Counted from the first letter of the stretch, positions 12,870 to 28,189 are shown. The stretch is DNA of 64,000 nt from Novakomyces olei (GCA_016906335.1 JADEYG010000009.1:1355001-1419000); one strand, 5' to 3'. Translations and numbers: made by a program. Notes: generated by a model not told the origin, from the letters alone.

Positions 12870-13550
12870 AACTGGTAGAGGATGGATTCAGGAAAGTTTG
12901 AAGGCGCTGTCGTCTTTGTATTATAATGATTATGATTAACATGAAATTTGATTGCTGTTTTGGAAACGCCGTTACAGCGTTCCTCTCTTTATATTTGTCT
13001 CTCGAATTGCCGCTTTATGCGCATAAACATACAGTGGAGAATGGCTGCTCTGTTTGTTTAATTTTCCTTTTATCAATTTATCGAGATATTTTATTGGATG
13101 CCTTTACACTTTTGTCTTTTTGCCGTGCCTTGACATTAGGGTTTCCCGCTTTGTTTTCACGAGCCGTACAGGGTTTAGCTGTGGCGTTGTATGATCATAG
13201 ATATATTGTAATAGCTAATAAATGTTCTCACCAAGAATGATACTGCACTGTGATGGTAAGCGTGCCTGAATGCTTGATCACTGTATTTTTTCGTATTAGT
13301 CACCATCGCTTTTAGCAATAAACCTATACAAGATTGCTTCCTTCTCCATGCAAACGTTGGAATTGCCACTGTAAAAAGAGCACCCACCGTCATGCGCGCC
13401 AAATACTACACAAAAATAAATACAAAAAAATTATTAACCCTAACTAACCCTATAATTATCACGCGTATATTTATATTGTATGGGCAAGGAGCCCTATGAT
13501 GTATACAGTTTTGTACACACAGTGCACGTCAAATCCAGAAATCCAGCTGT
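12870..13550. other. Intergenic region, no gene recognised
   Basis: 681 bp between two plus-strand genes. A telobox pair TTAACCCTAACTAACCCTA lies at 13434-13452, about 100 bp before the SVP26 ATG. Short frames on both strands (for example minus 13402-13175) look like nothing known and are not called. Confidence 0.4.
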
Positions 13551-14456
13551 ATGGCCCTCTTGAGCGTCCTTGCCGTGATCGGCACTCTCCTCGGGTTTAT
13601 ACTCTTGACTCTTTGCATTGGTAAGCGGCAAGAAGGCGAGTGCGCTAATGTACAGCGGCCGGGCTCGTGCACGTCTCCGAGTTCATTGAAGAGCATACAC
13701 AGCTTTCGCGACGATTACTCCAGCGGACAATATGGGTAAGAAAGACGAATGATCTTTGAAGATACAAGCCAATGAACAGAGTATAAAAGGGAAACAACAG
13801 CCATAACGGCAATCCTGAAATAAGGCACGAATTAAAAGAACAAGGACACAAATAAAATCAGGAAAAAATAGAAAATAGAAAAAAATAGAAAAAAATAAAA
13901 TAAAACAAAACAAAAAATGGCACGCATTTCTAACAGTCAGGCTGTAATAGGGCTCCTTGTAGCCCTTTGCGTGGTTGACCGACTGCCAGTGTGGCTGGTG
14001 CTTTTGAGCATATTTAGTCACTGGGTCTATTCTCTTCATTTGCGTACTTTCCCCGTGATCCCTGTTGTATCGCCCTTGGCGCTTGCTTCCCTGGTACTCG
14101 TGGTGTTGAACCATATACTCTGGTTCCGTTACTTCAACGCGGTGAATCGTGAAGCAATGGCTTATAATTATGGATCTCTGTACGGAGCTGAGCCGGCTGT
14201 TTCCTTTCGACAGGTTGCGTCCTTTTTCTCTATTTGTGTATGGCTTGTGCCTTGCACGCTATTCGTGTCGGTGAGCACTGGAGAGATGACACTTCCTATC
14301 ATTGGATCAGACGGGGTCCGTATTGAGCCCGAGTCTCAGAGATCTTCGGGACTTGTGAAGCAGATATACAAGAAAATGGGAGAGTATGTAGAGCGCTTGC
14401 TCGAAGCCGTGGGCTGGGATGAACGGGGTCTTTCCCGTGAAAGTCGTTTTGTATAG
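13551..14456 (+). CDS. SVP26/TEX261 family ER-Golgi membrane protein
   Basis: Three exons (13551-13620, 13656-13735, 13941-14456) give 221 residues. Intron 1 is only 35 bp with TGCGCTAATGTACAG at its end. The protein has four to five hydrophobic spans and the family motifs SEFIEEHTQLSRRLLQRTIW, LLSIFSHWVY, NHILWFRYFN and VASFFSICVWLVP. Family knowledge: an integral protein of early Golgi and COPII vesicles acting as export adaptor for type II mannosyltransferases. A short cytosolic C-tail follows the last span. The neighbouring cyclin and LYR/lipoate-ligase genes have no related role. Confidence 0.88.
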
Positions 14457-14945
14457 ATGTGAAAAGTGGTTTCGAACAAGTGGCAGTCTGTGCATGAATA
14501 ATCAGTTTATAATTTGTGAATGAATAAACACATAAACAGGAAAAACTGGATGCTTTTCCATTATAAAGGTACAATACCACTCTTTATAGTCTACAACTCG
14601 ATTAGTCTATCTCTATCATACACAAGATATTATTTGTTGCCGCCTTTGCGCGAATAAATATCCTTTACGCTCGCCTGCCACAGGCTTCCCATTGTTTAAC
14701 AACAAGGAGAACGTGAGTTTCGAATACGCCTAGCAGGCTTTAACCGATTAGAAGAGCCAAACCTTTTGTTACAAGAAGGCCTTATACACTCGCCATCTGT
14801 GAGACTGTCGATTTGAAAAGTTCAAGACTGGCGTTGTACATACAATAGCAACAAAACTGCTAAACTTTTCCAGGGATCAGATATACTCCATTCAACGGGC
14901 CTAAAACTTTCGCTTTACTTTGAATTTGATACCCTTCTATCTAGT
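14457..14945. other. Convergent intergenic region, nothing recognised
   Basis: 489 bp between the SVP26 3' end (plus) and the LYR/lipoate-ligase 3' end (minus). AT-rich, with no open frame of note, RNA gene or repeat array. Confidence 0.4.
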
Positions 14946-17258
14946 CTAATGCTCCACACTCCAAACACGAATAAACGAATTTAAAAACCTTTGTTCATCG
15001 GCCGAGACAGCAAGCTCCTCTGCTTCCTCCAATTGCCAGACTCTTAGCCCGATCAACGCATGAGCCAGGCGGGCAAAGCAGTTGTCGTGATCACGCCTAA
15101 AAGTAGCACTCGCAATGCATCCTGCCTTTAGGGTTACATGAGCCATTATCCCACCGGCATCGACGTCCACAGAAAAGGCGGGAGTCGCACCATAGACCCA
15201 ATCGTCAGACGCAAGTTGCTCCATCGTATCGCGGACAAGGAGCAAGGACTCTGGTGTACAAGTAATATGGCTCACACTGGCTCCCGGATATTGGCGCCGT
15301 AGGCCTCTTGTCAAAATTGCACAAAAAAGAGAGTGAGGGATACGGATATTGGCAACAGGGCTCCTTACACTAGCAATACCTCCGGCTTGGTGAATACTGT
15401 CAGCCATTGGACTGTGCAGGAACCTTCCAAGCTCATGTAAATTGCAGTTTAAAAGCATTGTAGCGTGGTGATAAGCTCCGACTTTGGCCAGTTTAAAGGC
15501 AGAGCCAGAGACTTTAAAACCCCGTGGACCCGTAACGAGATCGTGACGCTCATTGACTCGGACGTCAATTCCAGCACGTTGCAATTCCTGTGCAAATAAT
15601 TGTCCATAATAATCACGATCAAAGGCATTACGGGGCATCATTACACAGAAGTTTGTGTTCTCCAGATCATGAAAGACGGTGCCGCCGCCGCTGAACCTGC
15701 GTACAAGAGGGATATTGCTCTTGTTTATCAGTGGCAAGTTGCACTCCTTCCAAGGGTTTTGGTTGCGGCCGATAACAACACAGGCAGAATTGCGGTAAAT
15801 AAACAGGATTCTTTCCGATTCACGGTGCCGGTGCAGATAGTCTTCGTAAGCCAGATTGAACAGTGGATCGGTCGAGTCGGAAATAACGATTTCTGCATTG
15901 CCCTTTGCAGGAGTCGTAGAGTCATAGAATGTAGAGTAATGACGACACAGAAAAGTGTCAGAATTAGTGCAAAGGTTTATCGAGTGCAGCCTTGATAGAG
16001 AGCTCGATCTGGAGACAGAGCTGACGGAGGAGAAATGCCTTTGGCCTGCAGACTGGCCGATTGTACGGGCCAGGGGCGTTGAGGTATGAACCGTTGATCT
16101 GGCAGGCTGCTTCCAGGCTGCCTTTGGCTCAGAACCAATTTGTTTTAATTTTTTATCCAAAAAACGAGTTGAAAAAGGCCGTGGAAAGAACCGTCTTGGG
16201 CAAGGTTCGTACAGAAACATAGCCCGCTCATACGCCCTTTTGTAAGAGTCGCTAGACTCTGTGATGCCAGTGCCGGCAAACACTATTCCTTTGAGCCAGT
16301 CAAGGTTCCGTGTCCATACAGGGCAGCCGTTTGAATGCGCAAGCATATCGAGGAACTGGCTCTTCCACCGCCGACAGTGGTCGCTGCCGGCTTTAAATCG
16401 TGTGGGAATACGGTCGTTTTGCGAGTCTGGAGAGCCAAGTGTTTGACTTGAACCAATACTTGAGGCTTTCCCATTACGATGGCTCTTTGTATGTGAGCCC
16501 TTACCATCACAAGTACTCGAGTCCACACTGAGCTGCACTAAAACTGCCGGGACTGGCTCTCGGAAGGCTATGGAGCCATTAGACGTTTTGATCAACTCGC
16601 AAGTCTCTGAAAATACGCTCAAATAAGCTCGACGCCAGCGCCGAGCGATGCCTGGGAAATGCCTTTCCATACGTGCAGACTGAGCGATTGACAGCCCTCC
16701 AGCTGCTCCTCTTTGTAAGCGGTCTATAAGGAAAGGCGACAGAGGCGGCCGAATGGCTTCCATAATCTTCTCAAACACCTTCCACTCGTGCTTGGCCCAT
16801 CTTTGCAAGGGAAAAGGCGCACCAACAGAGGCAGCATTATGGACAAATGGAACTCTTGATATTGTCACCGTTCTAGCCAGCTTTTCAAGGATGGGCGGGT
16901 ACACGGGAGGCCTGGAGTGTGGCATTGAGGCAATGTATGGAGCGGCCGCTTCAACAGGTTCCATAAGTAAAAGCTTCAGGAGCGAAGTGCGCCTCGAGCC
17001 CGGCGCGGCTCCGTAAGCCTGTGCCAGTAAAGGCCGCAGAGTTTTTGGCTGACCAGAGATTACATCCTTTATAAACCGCACACGCTGACGAGCCCGGCGT
17101 ATATGCACACACGCGTATCGCTCATCGATCCACGTTTTGCGAGTTCGAAAGCCGTTACGAATCTGTGCGGCCAAAAAGTTACGGACCAGCTCGTCTTCAA
17201 CACAGGCCGCATGACGTAACAAGTTTCGGTATAGCTGAAGAGCTTCTGATTGGCGCAT
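14946..17258 (-). CDS. Fusion: Cup1-like LYR-motif protein + lipoate-protein ligase (LplA/Aim22-like)
   Basis: A single uninterrupted 770-codon frame. Residues 1 to about 190 look like the fungal Cup1-like LYR protein: LYR in SEALQLYRNLL, then TLRPLLAQAYGAAPGSRR and PLQRWAKHEWKVFEKIMEA with an IRPPLSP motif. Residues about 453-770 are a lipoate-protein ligase: RRFSGGGTVFHD near 521-530, the catalytic-Lys region GFKVSGSAFKLAK near 580 and HHATMLLNCNL. Between them lies an Arg/Ser-rich linker that itself resembles mitochondrial presequences (RRFFPRPFSTRF; GQRHFSSVSSVSRSSSLSR). Lipoate ligases attach lipoate to mitochondrial dehydrogenase E2 and glycine-cleavage H proteins; LYR proteins work in mitochondrial assembly through acyl-ACP. 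An internal ATG at 16220 (Met347) could also give a separate ligase with its own presequence. Confidence 0.82.
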   Translation of the reverse strand: MRQSEALQLYRNLLRHAACVEDELVRNFLAAQIRNGFRTRKTWIDERYACVHIRRARQRVRFIKDVISGQPKTLRPLLAQAYGAAPGSRRTSLLKLLLMEPVEAAAPYIASMPHSRPPVYPPILEKLARTVTISRVPFVHNAASVGAPFPLQRWAKHEWKVFEKIMEAIRPPLSPFLIDRLQRGAAGGLSIAQSARMERHFPGIARRWRRAYLSVFSETCELIKTSNGSIAFREPVPAVLVQLSVDSSTCDGKGSHTKSHRNGKASSIGSSQTLGSPDSQNDRIPTRFKAGSDHCRRWKSQFLDMLAHSNGCPVWTRNLDWLKGIVFAGTGITESSDSYKRAYERAMFLYEPCPRRFFPRPFSTRFLDKKLKQIGSEPKAAWKQPARSTVHTSTPLARTIGQSAGQRHFSSVSSVSRSSSLSRLHSINLCTNSDTFLCRHYSTFYDSTTPAKGNAEIVISDSTDPLFNLAYEDYLHRHRESERILFIYRNSACVVIGRNQNPWKECNLPLINKSNIPLVRRFSGGGTVFHDLENTNFCVMMPRNAFDRDYYGQLFAQELQRAGIDVRVNERHDLVTGPRGFKVSGSAFKLAKVGAYHHATMLLNCNLHELGRFLHSPMADSIHQAGGIASVRSPVANIRIPHSLFCAILTRGLRRQYPGASVSHITCTPESLLLVRDTMEQLASDDWVYGATPAFSVDVDAGGIMAHVTLKAGCIASATFRRDHDNCFARLAHALIGLRVWQLEEAEELAVSADEQRFLNSFIRVWSVEH

Positions 17259-17658
17259 TGCTGCTGTTATAATGCATATTGCGCTGCGATTGGGCGCGCG
17301 ACTGAGCAGGACATGAGTGCCAGTCCAGAAAATTAGTTAATTAATTAATTATTTAATAAATGTTTATTTAATTAATAAATTGTTTATTCATTTATTCATT
17401 TATTCATTTATCTCTTCATTTATTTGTCATTTATTATTTATTATTCATTATTCATTATTCATTATTCATTATTCATTATTCATTATTCATTATTCATTAT
17501 TCATTATTCATTATTCATTATTCATTTATAGGTAGAATGCGCTTGCAACGCCTTTTACATGACACCAATATGGCCTTCAGCAACTCTTACAGTTGCTGCT
17601 AAACGTCGAGTCTTGAACAGACGCGTGCGCGTTTGCGCGCACGCGTTTTTTGATTAAT
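17259..17658. promoter_or_regulatory. Divergent promoter with 7-bp repeats and an ACGCGT palindrome
   Basis: 400 bp between the LYR/lipoate-ligase and Trs130 starts. TTCATTA-type 7-bp units fill about 17405-17528. At 17621-17646 lies a perfect inverted repeat with arms ACGCGTGCGC and GCGCACGCGT around a 6-base GTTTGC centre, ending 12 bp before the Trs130 ATG. ACGCGT is the MluI cell-cycle box bound by MBF in yeasts; use here is inferred. Confidence 0.55.
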
Positions 17659-22371
<4,713 letters not shown>

Positions 22372-22814
22372 TTATAGTGGCCCATACCGGCTCTCCTCTG
22401 CCTATTGATATCCTCATATAATAATACATTTATTCTTATATTTATTTTCTTTTATTTTTTATTCTTCTATTTTTTATTCTTCTATTTTTTATTCTTATAT
22501 TTTTTATTCTTACATTTTTAATTCTTACAAATTATTATTCTTACAAATTATTATTCTTAAAGGCTTTACTGTAGCTTCCATAGAGCCTTTAGACTCAATA
22601 ATCTTACGGCACTTTGTACACTCGTACGCGACATGCTTGTACGTGAGATATTGGCATTAAATAATGTTTGACAATACGGGGGTGTGCATATCTCTGATAT
22701 GCGCTAGTGCACAGTGGGTATACACTTGATGCAAATGTAGTCCTCAATCAGACAGACAATTGTGTTGCGAATGGAGATCGATTTAGTAGAATGACAGACA
22801 AAACCGGTTCCTGC
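22372..22814. other. Convergent intergenic region
   Basis: 443 bp between Trs130 and eS28 3' ends. T-rich units of TTTTTATTCTTCTA type repeat at about 22440-22560; no gene seen. Confidence 0.45.
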
Positions 22815-23068
22815 TTATCGCAAACGGCGTGCCTCGCGCTCAGACTCGAGCAGACACAGGATATCATCTTCGCGAACGGGTCCCTTTCACATTAGAATCG
22901 AATCCAAATTATATCATTGTATATACGCACCTTCACGTTGCGAACGATCGAGCGGCTCACATCGTCCATAAACTCGACACGTACTTGTGTAACACCGCCA
23001 CGGGAACCAGTGCGGCCCAGTACTTTGGTGACTTTTGCAAGCTTTACGGGTGCTTTTGCAGAGTCCAT
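22815..23068 (-). CDS. RPS28: 40S ribosomal protein eS28
   Basis: Two exons, 23068-22931 and 22883-22815, encode 68 residues. The 47-bp intron (donor GTGCGT, end TCTAATGTGAAAG) falls after Lys46. Conserved stretches [41 protein letters not shown] and the C-terminal [12 protein letters not shown] leave no doubt. It binds near the mRNA exit and E site of the small subunit. The promoter carries HomolE and HomolD-type boxes 52-73 bp before the ATG. Not obvious as a single frame because both exons are short. Confidence 0.97.
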
Positions 23069-23119
23069 TGTGTATTGTTTGATGTTGCTGTGCTCAAGCG
23101 TCGGTCTAGTTTATCGACA

Positions 23120-23141
23120 TGTGACTGCTACCCTACCCTAA
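23120..23141 (-). promoter_or_regulatory. HomolE + HomolD boxes of eS28
   Basis: In the gene's sense direction: TTAGGGTAGGGT (23141-23130) then, two bases on, CAGTCACA (23127-23120), 51 bp from the ATG. Both match ribosomal protein promoter boxes known from Schizosaccharomyces pombe. Confidence 0.82.
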
Positions 23142-23409
23142 TTTTATACTGATAGTGAGCGTTACCATTATACGTGTAATATTTAAACACTAAATTATTA
23201 TTATTCAAATTATTCATAAATATTATTTATTATTATTATTATTATTAACATTATTTATTATTATTATTGACATTATTTATCAATATTATTAATATTATTT
23301 ATTTTATATAACCTGACGCAGATCATAGACGACTAATGACAGTGCAATTATAGTATGTTGCCGTTTTGCTAAACAGTACCATAGTCATTGCGCAGACTCG
23401 CGATGCGGT

Positions 23410-24529
23410 ATGGAACTTCCTCAAGTAAAAGGCGCCACCCTTGATGAATTGCGTCTTGGCCTTGATAAAGTGGCATTGGCCCCGTCAGCTTTTGATCTTG
23501 GGCGGTTGCGCGATAGCGTTTCTGATCGAGAAGCAATACAGTGGCTCACGGCCATAGTCGCTTCACCGTTAGAGCAGCTAACGCCCGAGCAACGTGAGCA
23601 TATTATAGACGCTGCTAGTACGCGTATCGCCGAGCGTTGTGGGCGCGATGCCGCTCCGTCTATGCTGCGCGATTTTACGATTGAGTGTGGTGGGTCCAAG
23701 GTGCAATTGCGGCTGCAAGAGCCGCAATTGACCTACGAAACTCTTGGGTTCAAGACTTGGGGTAAGCTTGAATTGGTTATACAATAAACCAGAATTGAAA
23801 TAGAAAGCAAACCGGTTTATACACAAGTTTTACCTGTATCTTGTTATTCCTATCTTTTATTTTTATTTTTATTTTTTATTTTTTATTTTTGATGCTGCTC
23901 TTTTGTAAGCATACTTAAATAAAGGTGCCGCCTACCATCTTGCGTGTAACGCATTCGCACTTGGGCTCGGGAGAGATGCAAAAGCTGTAGAGCTGGGATC
24001 CGGGACCGGATTGGCAGGAATGGCCTTGGCCGCTTTGCTGCATTGGCAGGTCATCATGACTGATATAGCGGCAATTGTACCAAATTTACAGTCGAATGCT
24101 GAACTAAATAAAGAACAAATAAACCACAGCGGAGGCCGCGTGAGTGTGCAGGAACTGGACTGGGTGAAGTTTCACAAAATGATTAGCGGCAAAGGCGGGA
24201 ATGATTTCGGCGACGAGGACAATATTATTAGCAAGGAGCATGTAACAGATAACGTCGATGGTGTCATTGTCTGTGATTGCGTATATGAATTGAAACACGC
24301 TCAAATATTGCCGCCTATAATTTCGTATCTAACTCGAAACAGCCGCAATCCGTTTATTGTCGTTTGCTGGCCAGAACGCGACACACATCAAAAGGAAATA
24401 ATGGTTTTCCAACAAGGCCTTTTAGAGATTGGATTGCAGCTCAAAAAAATAGCACGGCAAGAAGGATGGGATGATTGGAACGCACCCGTCAATTTTGTTA
24501 TCGCCGTCTATGCCCGCGTTTCAAATTAG
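23410..24529 (+). CDS. Seven-beta-strand protein-lysine methyltransferase (METTL21/EFM-like)
   Basis: Exons 23410-23761 and 23910-24529 give 323 residues. The SAM-binding motif I is AVELGSGTGLAGMALAALL; then MTDIAAIVPNLQSN and VQELDW are typical of the Methyltransf_16 group, and VIVCDCVYELKHAQILPPII stands where the family has (D/E)xxY. The intron acceptor is GTAAG, giving KTWAYLNKGAAYHLACNAF. Members methylate elongation factors and other proteins; the N-terminal extension of about 120 residues suggests an EFM2/FAM86-like member, but the substrate cannot be read from sequence. An out-of-frame ATG lies at 23403, 7 bp upstream of the chosen start. Confidence 0.78.
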
Positions 24530-24907
24530 TTTGAATGGTAGATTAATTTTATCCATTTGTTCTGGCTCTGGACAACTAACTGGTCCAAATAAAATGTCCC
24601 GTACGAGTCAAGGATATACGCTTTTTTACGTTGCCTATACTTTGCAGAAATCACGTTTAATTCAACGGCCACTAAACAAATTTAAACCAAAGGTTATAGT
24701 CTCACAACACATCTGTAAAACTTCATTACCGTGCGTGCTGCGTGGTACATTGAAGGATTTACTGCTATTGCCCCAGACTGCTAAAGTGCATGTCCATATA
24801 TTAGTATCATGTAATAATGTAATATTATGTGCCGTGCTAAATACAGGCTTATTCTGTATGAACTATTATTAGGAGGACAGCAATATATGAGCAATACACA
24901 GACTGTG
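24530..24907. other. Intergenic region before eS25
   Basis: 378 bp with no convincing gene. A plus frame spanning 24471-24872 is out of register with the methyltransferase and resembles nothing. Confidence 0.35.
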
Positions 24908-24934
24908 TTAGGGTAGGGTTAGACCGCAGTAACA
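24908..24934 (+). promoter_or_regulatory. HomolE + HomolD-like boxes of eS25
   Basis: TTAGGGTAGGGTT at 24908-24920 and CAGTAACA (one mismatch to CAGTCACA) at 24927-24934, 60 bp before the ATG and in the same order as at eS28. Confidence 0.75.
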
Positions 24935-24994
24935 AATGGTATACCAACAAGCGCAACCACACGAATTGACCCACAACCAAAAAGCTAAATCAAG

Positions 24995-25305
24995 ATGGTA
25001 AGATTGGTGGTACAGAAGCGAGGCTAACTGCTTAGGCTGAGGGCAAAGGAAAGAAGAAGTGGTCTAAGGGCAAAGTTAAGGAGCGCAGCCAAAACGCCGT
25101 TCTTCCCGATAAAACGCTGGTTGACCGTATCAACAAAGAGGTCCCCGGTTTCCGATTCGTCTCTGTCTCAATTCTTGTCGACCGGTTCAAGATCAATGGT
25201 TCACTTGCACGCGTCGCTATCCACGACTTGCAAAGCCGCGGTATAATCCGCGAAATCGAGAACCATCATTCTCAAAAGATCTACACCCGTGGAGGTACCG
25301 AGTAA
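24995..25305 (+). CDS. RPS25: 40S ribosomal protein eS25
   Basis: Exon 1 is only the start codon ATG (24995-24997). A 38-bp intron (GTAAGA ... GGCTAACTGCTTAG) follows, then exon 2 25036-25305; total 90 residues. Exon 2 reads AEGKGKKKWSKGKVKE, NAVLPDKTLVDRINKEVP, ILVDRFKINGSLARVAI and HHSQKIYTRGGTE, which is clearly eS25. It sits in the small-subunit head and is needed by several viral IRESs and for frameshifting control. The N-terminal Lys/Ala-rich tail is shorter than usual. No continuous ATG-led frame exists, so the gene is easy to miss. Confidence 0.95.
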
Positions 25306-26249
25306 TGGACAAGCATAATTAATATCATTGCACATGTTTTCATTGAGGCATTTGTATCAGCTGAATCTATTGTCATTGTAATGCCTTTTTCCTGTTTGAA
25401 TACATATCCGTGAATGACGGGCTGCGTCGAATTTGTAAGCATAGCTGCACAAGTGTCCGGCCAAGATTGTACGCCCGGTTGCTACTAGTAGCTTCTGCTT
25501 CATTGGCTATAATCGCCATTGACAAATTCTTTGCTTGTACTTTTTAGGTCTATCCAGTGGAGCCAGCTGAACCTCCTAGTCTCATTTCCTGCTTTTTGTG
25601 CGTGCTCCATGTCGGATAATGTAAGATTTAACCTTATAATTTCGGCCACTATTGCGTCGTTATGAATTTGCCTTTCTATTAGTGTCATACATGCTTGCTA
25701 ATAATAATCTTTTGATGAACACGGCCTGACATCGTCCATTCAGTCGGTTTGTTTTAATTGACTGAAAAATCGATGTAAAACAGCCAATAACCCGAGGCCT
25801 TACTGGACACCAAACTTGAGTCGAATCCGCCAATAAGCAATGCACCTTGAAACTAACTAACCCTAACCCTATACGACTTTTAAGTATCTAGTGTTCATTC
25901 AAGAGTAAGTATTCTACTTATAGTATTCTTGTGAACAAAGTAAGCAGTTTTAAACGCGTGCGTAACATAGATATCTATCTATATACAATGTTACTCATTC
26001 GCACTATTATAGTACTGATAAACGAAAAACAAGTCCAGTATAATAACGCAAGTAAAATACCACACGCTAGCTCAGGACGGCCGGCCGTCTTTCTCCGTTT
26101 ACATTCAGTTAGTGAGTTGTTCTGGCGTGTTGCTAGTTCCCGTGCGAATAGGCTATACGCACGCGGATAAGCACAAGCTCAAGGCTTCAAGATTCACGTA
26201 CTAATAGCGTCTAAGCTTCTCGGCTGTGCCAAAAGCACACACGTACACA
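25306..26249. other. Intergenic region with telobox and one weak small ORF
   Basis: 944 bp. CTAACCCTAACCCTATA lies at 25857-25873, about 380 bp before the next gene. A 62-codon minus frame at 25688-25500 (MTLIERQIHNDAIVAEIIRL...) has protein-like composition but no recognised family and no visible promoter. It is noted as a possible small gene only. Confidence 0.35.
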
Positions 26250-27181
26250 ATGGGCAGCAATTCTGCAGGAGTAAGCGATGCTGATCCTCAATCTCCACAC
26301 CCTCAGCCGGCCTCACATGCAGAGCAAACCAGTGTGAAAAGTATGGATAACACTTTGCTTCAAGATGAACAGCAGCAACATCATCGTCAGCAAGGAGGAG
26401 AAGGAGATTCAGTACAGTCAGCCAAAGTGGAGCCATCACAAACGGAGCAAAATAGATTGGATCAAATAGGAGAAATAGGTAAAATTTCTTCAAACACAAG
26501 TGCAAAGTCCAATCGGGACAAGGGCCAGGTGAAAAAGGCGCGACGGCGGATTATATTCCTACACGAAAATGGCGTTCGTTTCGGACTTGGCGTTCTCCCG
26601 GAGGAACTGATCCAGGCCGCTGGAGTCAAGAATTCTTCATTGGATATAAGCGTTGGTGGCACTGCTGCTCCTCTGGCAGGTAGCAATGATATCGAAGATG
26701 AGTTTGGTGGTCGTCTGGGGACTGTGAAGGCCTTAAAGCGGGTTTTACTATCGCACTGGCCTAGTGGTAAGGATGCCTGTGCATATTTTGCGGCTTGCGT
26801 ATACTAACTTTGTCTAGATTTTGGAGAGGCTCCAGATACGTATGATCGGCTTCGGTTCATATACCTGGGACGCCTATTGATGGATGACCTGCTACTTAAG
26901 GGTATCGATAATGATGAATTAAAGAGGAATTCTAACATGATTTGAAGATGCTCTGAAATTGGCACAGAGTAATGTGGTACATGTGTCCGTGCGGCCGGAG
27001 GATTTTAGTCTCAAAGACGCTCAAGGTTGGTGTTTTGTCTTTTTTTGTTTTTGTTTTCTTCTTCTTTTTTCCTTCGTCGTATCTCTTTGCACCGTTTTGC
27101 ATGTTTTTCGATTGATCAATCAATGCTAATTTCATAGTATCCGAGCCCACGACTACTTCGCGTTGCTGCATCGTCATGTAG
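26250..27181 (+). CDS. UBL3/MUB-type prenylated ubiquitin-fold protein
   Basis: Four exons (26250-26766, 26818-26901, 26948-27025, 27138-27181) give 240 residues. A Gln/Ser-rich N-terminus precedes a ubiquitin-like fold: KALKRVLLSHWPSDFGEAP, then YDRLRFIYLGRLLMDDLLL and SNVVHVSVRPEDF, the pattern of UBL3 and plant MUBs. The small last exon ends RCCIVM*, a CaaX box (CIVM) with a preceding Cys that could be palmitoylated. Family knowledge: membrane-anchored ubiquitin-fold proteins that dock E2 enzymes or sort proteins to vesicles. The chain stays in frame across all three junctions. ATG 26250 is the first in-frame ATG. Confidence 0.82.
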
Positions 27182-28189
27182 TCTTGTGTATATAGTGTCC
27201 CATGAAGCTTGTTTATAGTGGAATTTTGCGTGGAATCTTCGGTTATTGGTGACGTTTTTGTGTAATATTATTGGATTTAACGTATTCAGTAGAGACAGGC
27301 AGCGGTCATGCTCTTGTATTTATTTCTCCCTATTCATTTTGTTTGTATTGCAATTGTAACGTGCTTTGTGAATTCGTTTCTAGAAAAGTATGCAGGCCTA
27401 TCTATTTAATGCTTCTCTAATTGTGCTCATGGCAATTTTTAATCACTAAATTATGGACTTTTTGGTATTTTTGTAGTATTTAGTACCTTTCGAGTTTGTA
27501 GTATTTTTGTGATACAATGTCAACATTATTGATTGTGTTTATTTAACCGCTTTTGCTTCCTTTACTTTAGATACCTTAGCGTTGAACCATAGTCCCCGCC
27601 CAAACTAAAGGTGGGGTAACGACAAATACTGTGTATTGAGATTGTTGTCTGCACACGTAGCAATGCCTCGCTCTGAATCCACTAATCCTCTTTCCGTAAT
27701 AGGAGTGTGGATCCCGAGGCCGTCTTTCACGTGAAATCGAGATTATAACGTCCATATTATTATACATCAGGCCATATGCTATTATTTTAAATATTTATAT
27801 TTTAATTATTTAGCCCTTTTGATGCAATATATCTTCACCTCCGTATCAATTCAAGCTCGATATTCAGTCGGACAGCCAGAAATATTCATTTGCTGCCACT
27901 GTCATTAGCCTACGAATGCCATTATCTATTAATCTGGATCGATTACCTTTTTAGATACTTATCGCCAACTCGAAGCTTGGTTAAAAAGTCCTAATTGCTG
28001 TTATATTGAATGGATAATTAATCGGCTATAATATTTGAAATACAAAATAATAGTGCTACACAAACGATCAATTCCATTCTAGTTAGCGTGTGCTTATCCA
28101 ATCCACTATATTAAGCTTCAATAACTAACGCGTTGACCTATAAACCTGAGTAAATATATTATATTACCGGCTCTCCCATCTGGTGTCTC
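27182..28189. other. AT-rich intergenic region, no gene recognised
   Basis: 1008 bp between two plus-strand genes; only short frames without similarity. No RNA gene or repeat array seen. Confidence 0.4.

Noticed and set aside
13370-13402. Plus-strand ATGCGCGCCAAA resembling the start (MRAK) of eL41
   Set aside because: The following codons do not match eL41 and no donor site is present.
22829-23152. Plus-strand frames at the eS28 locus
   Set aside because: Antisense to eS28, whose two exons match the family end to end.
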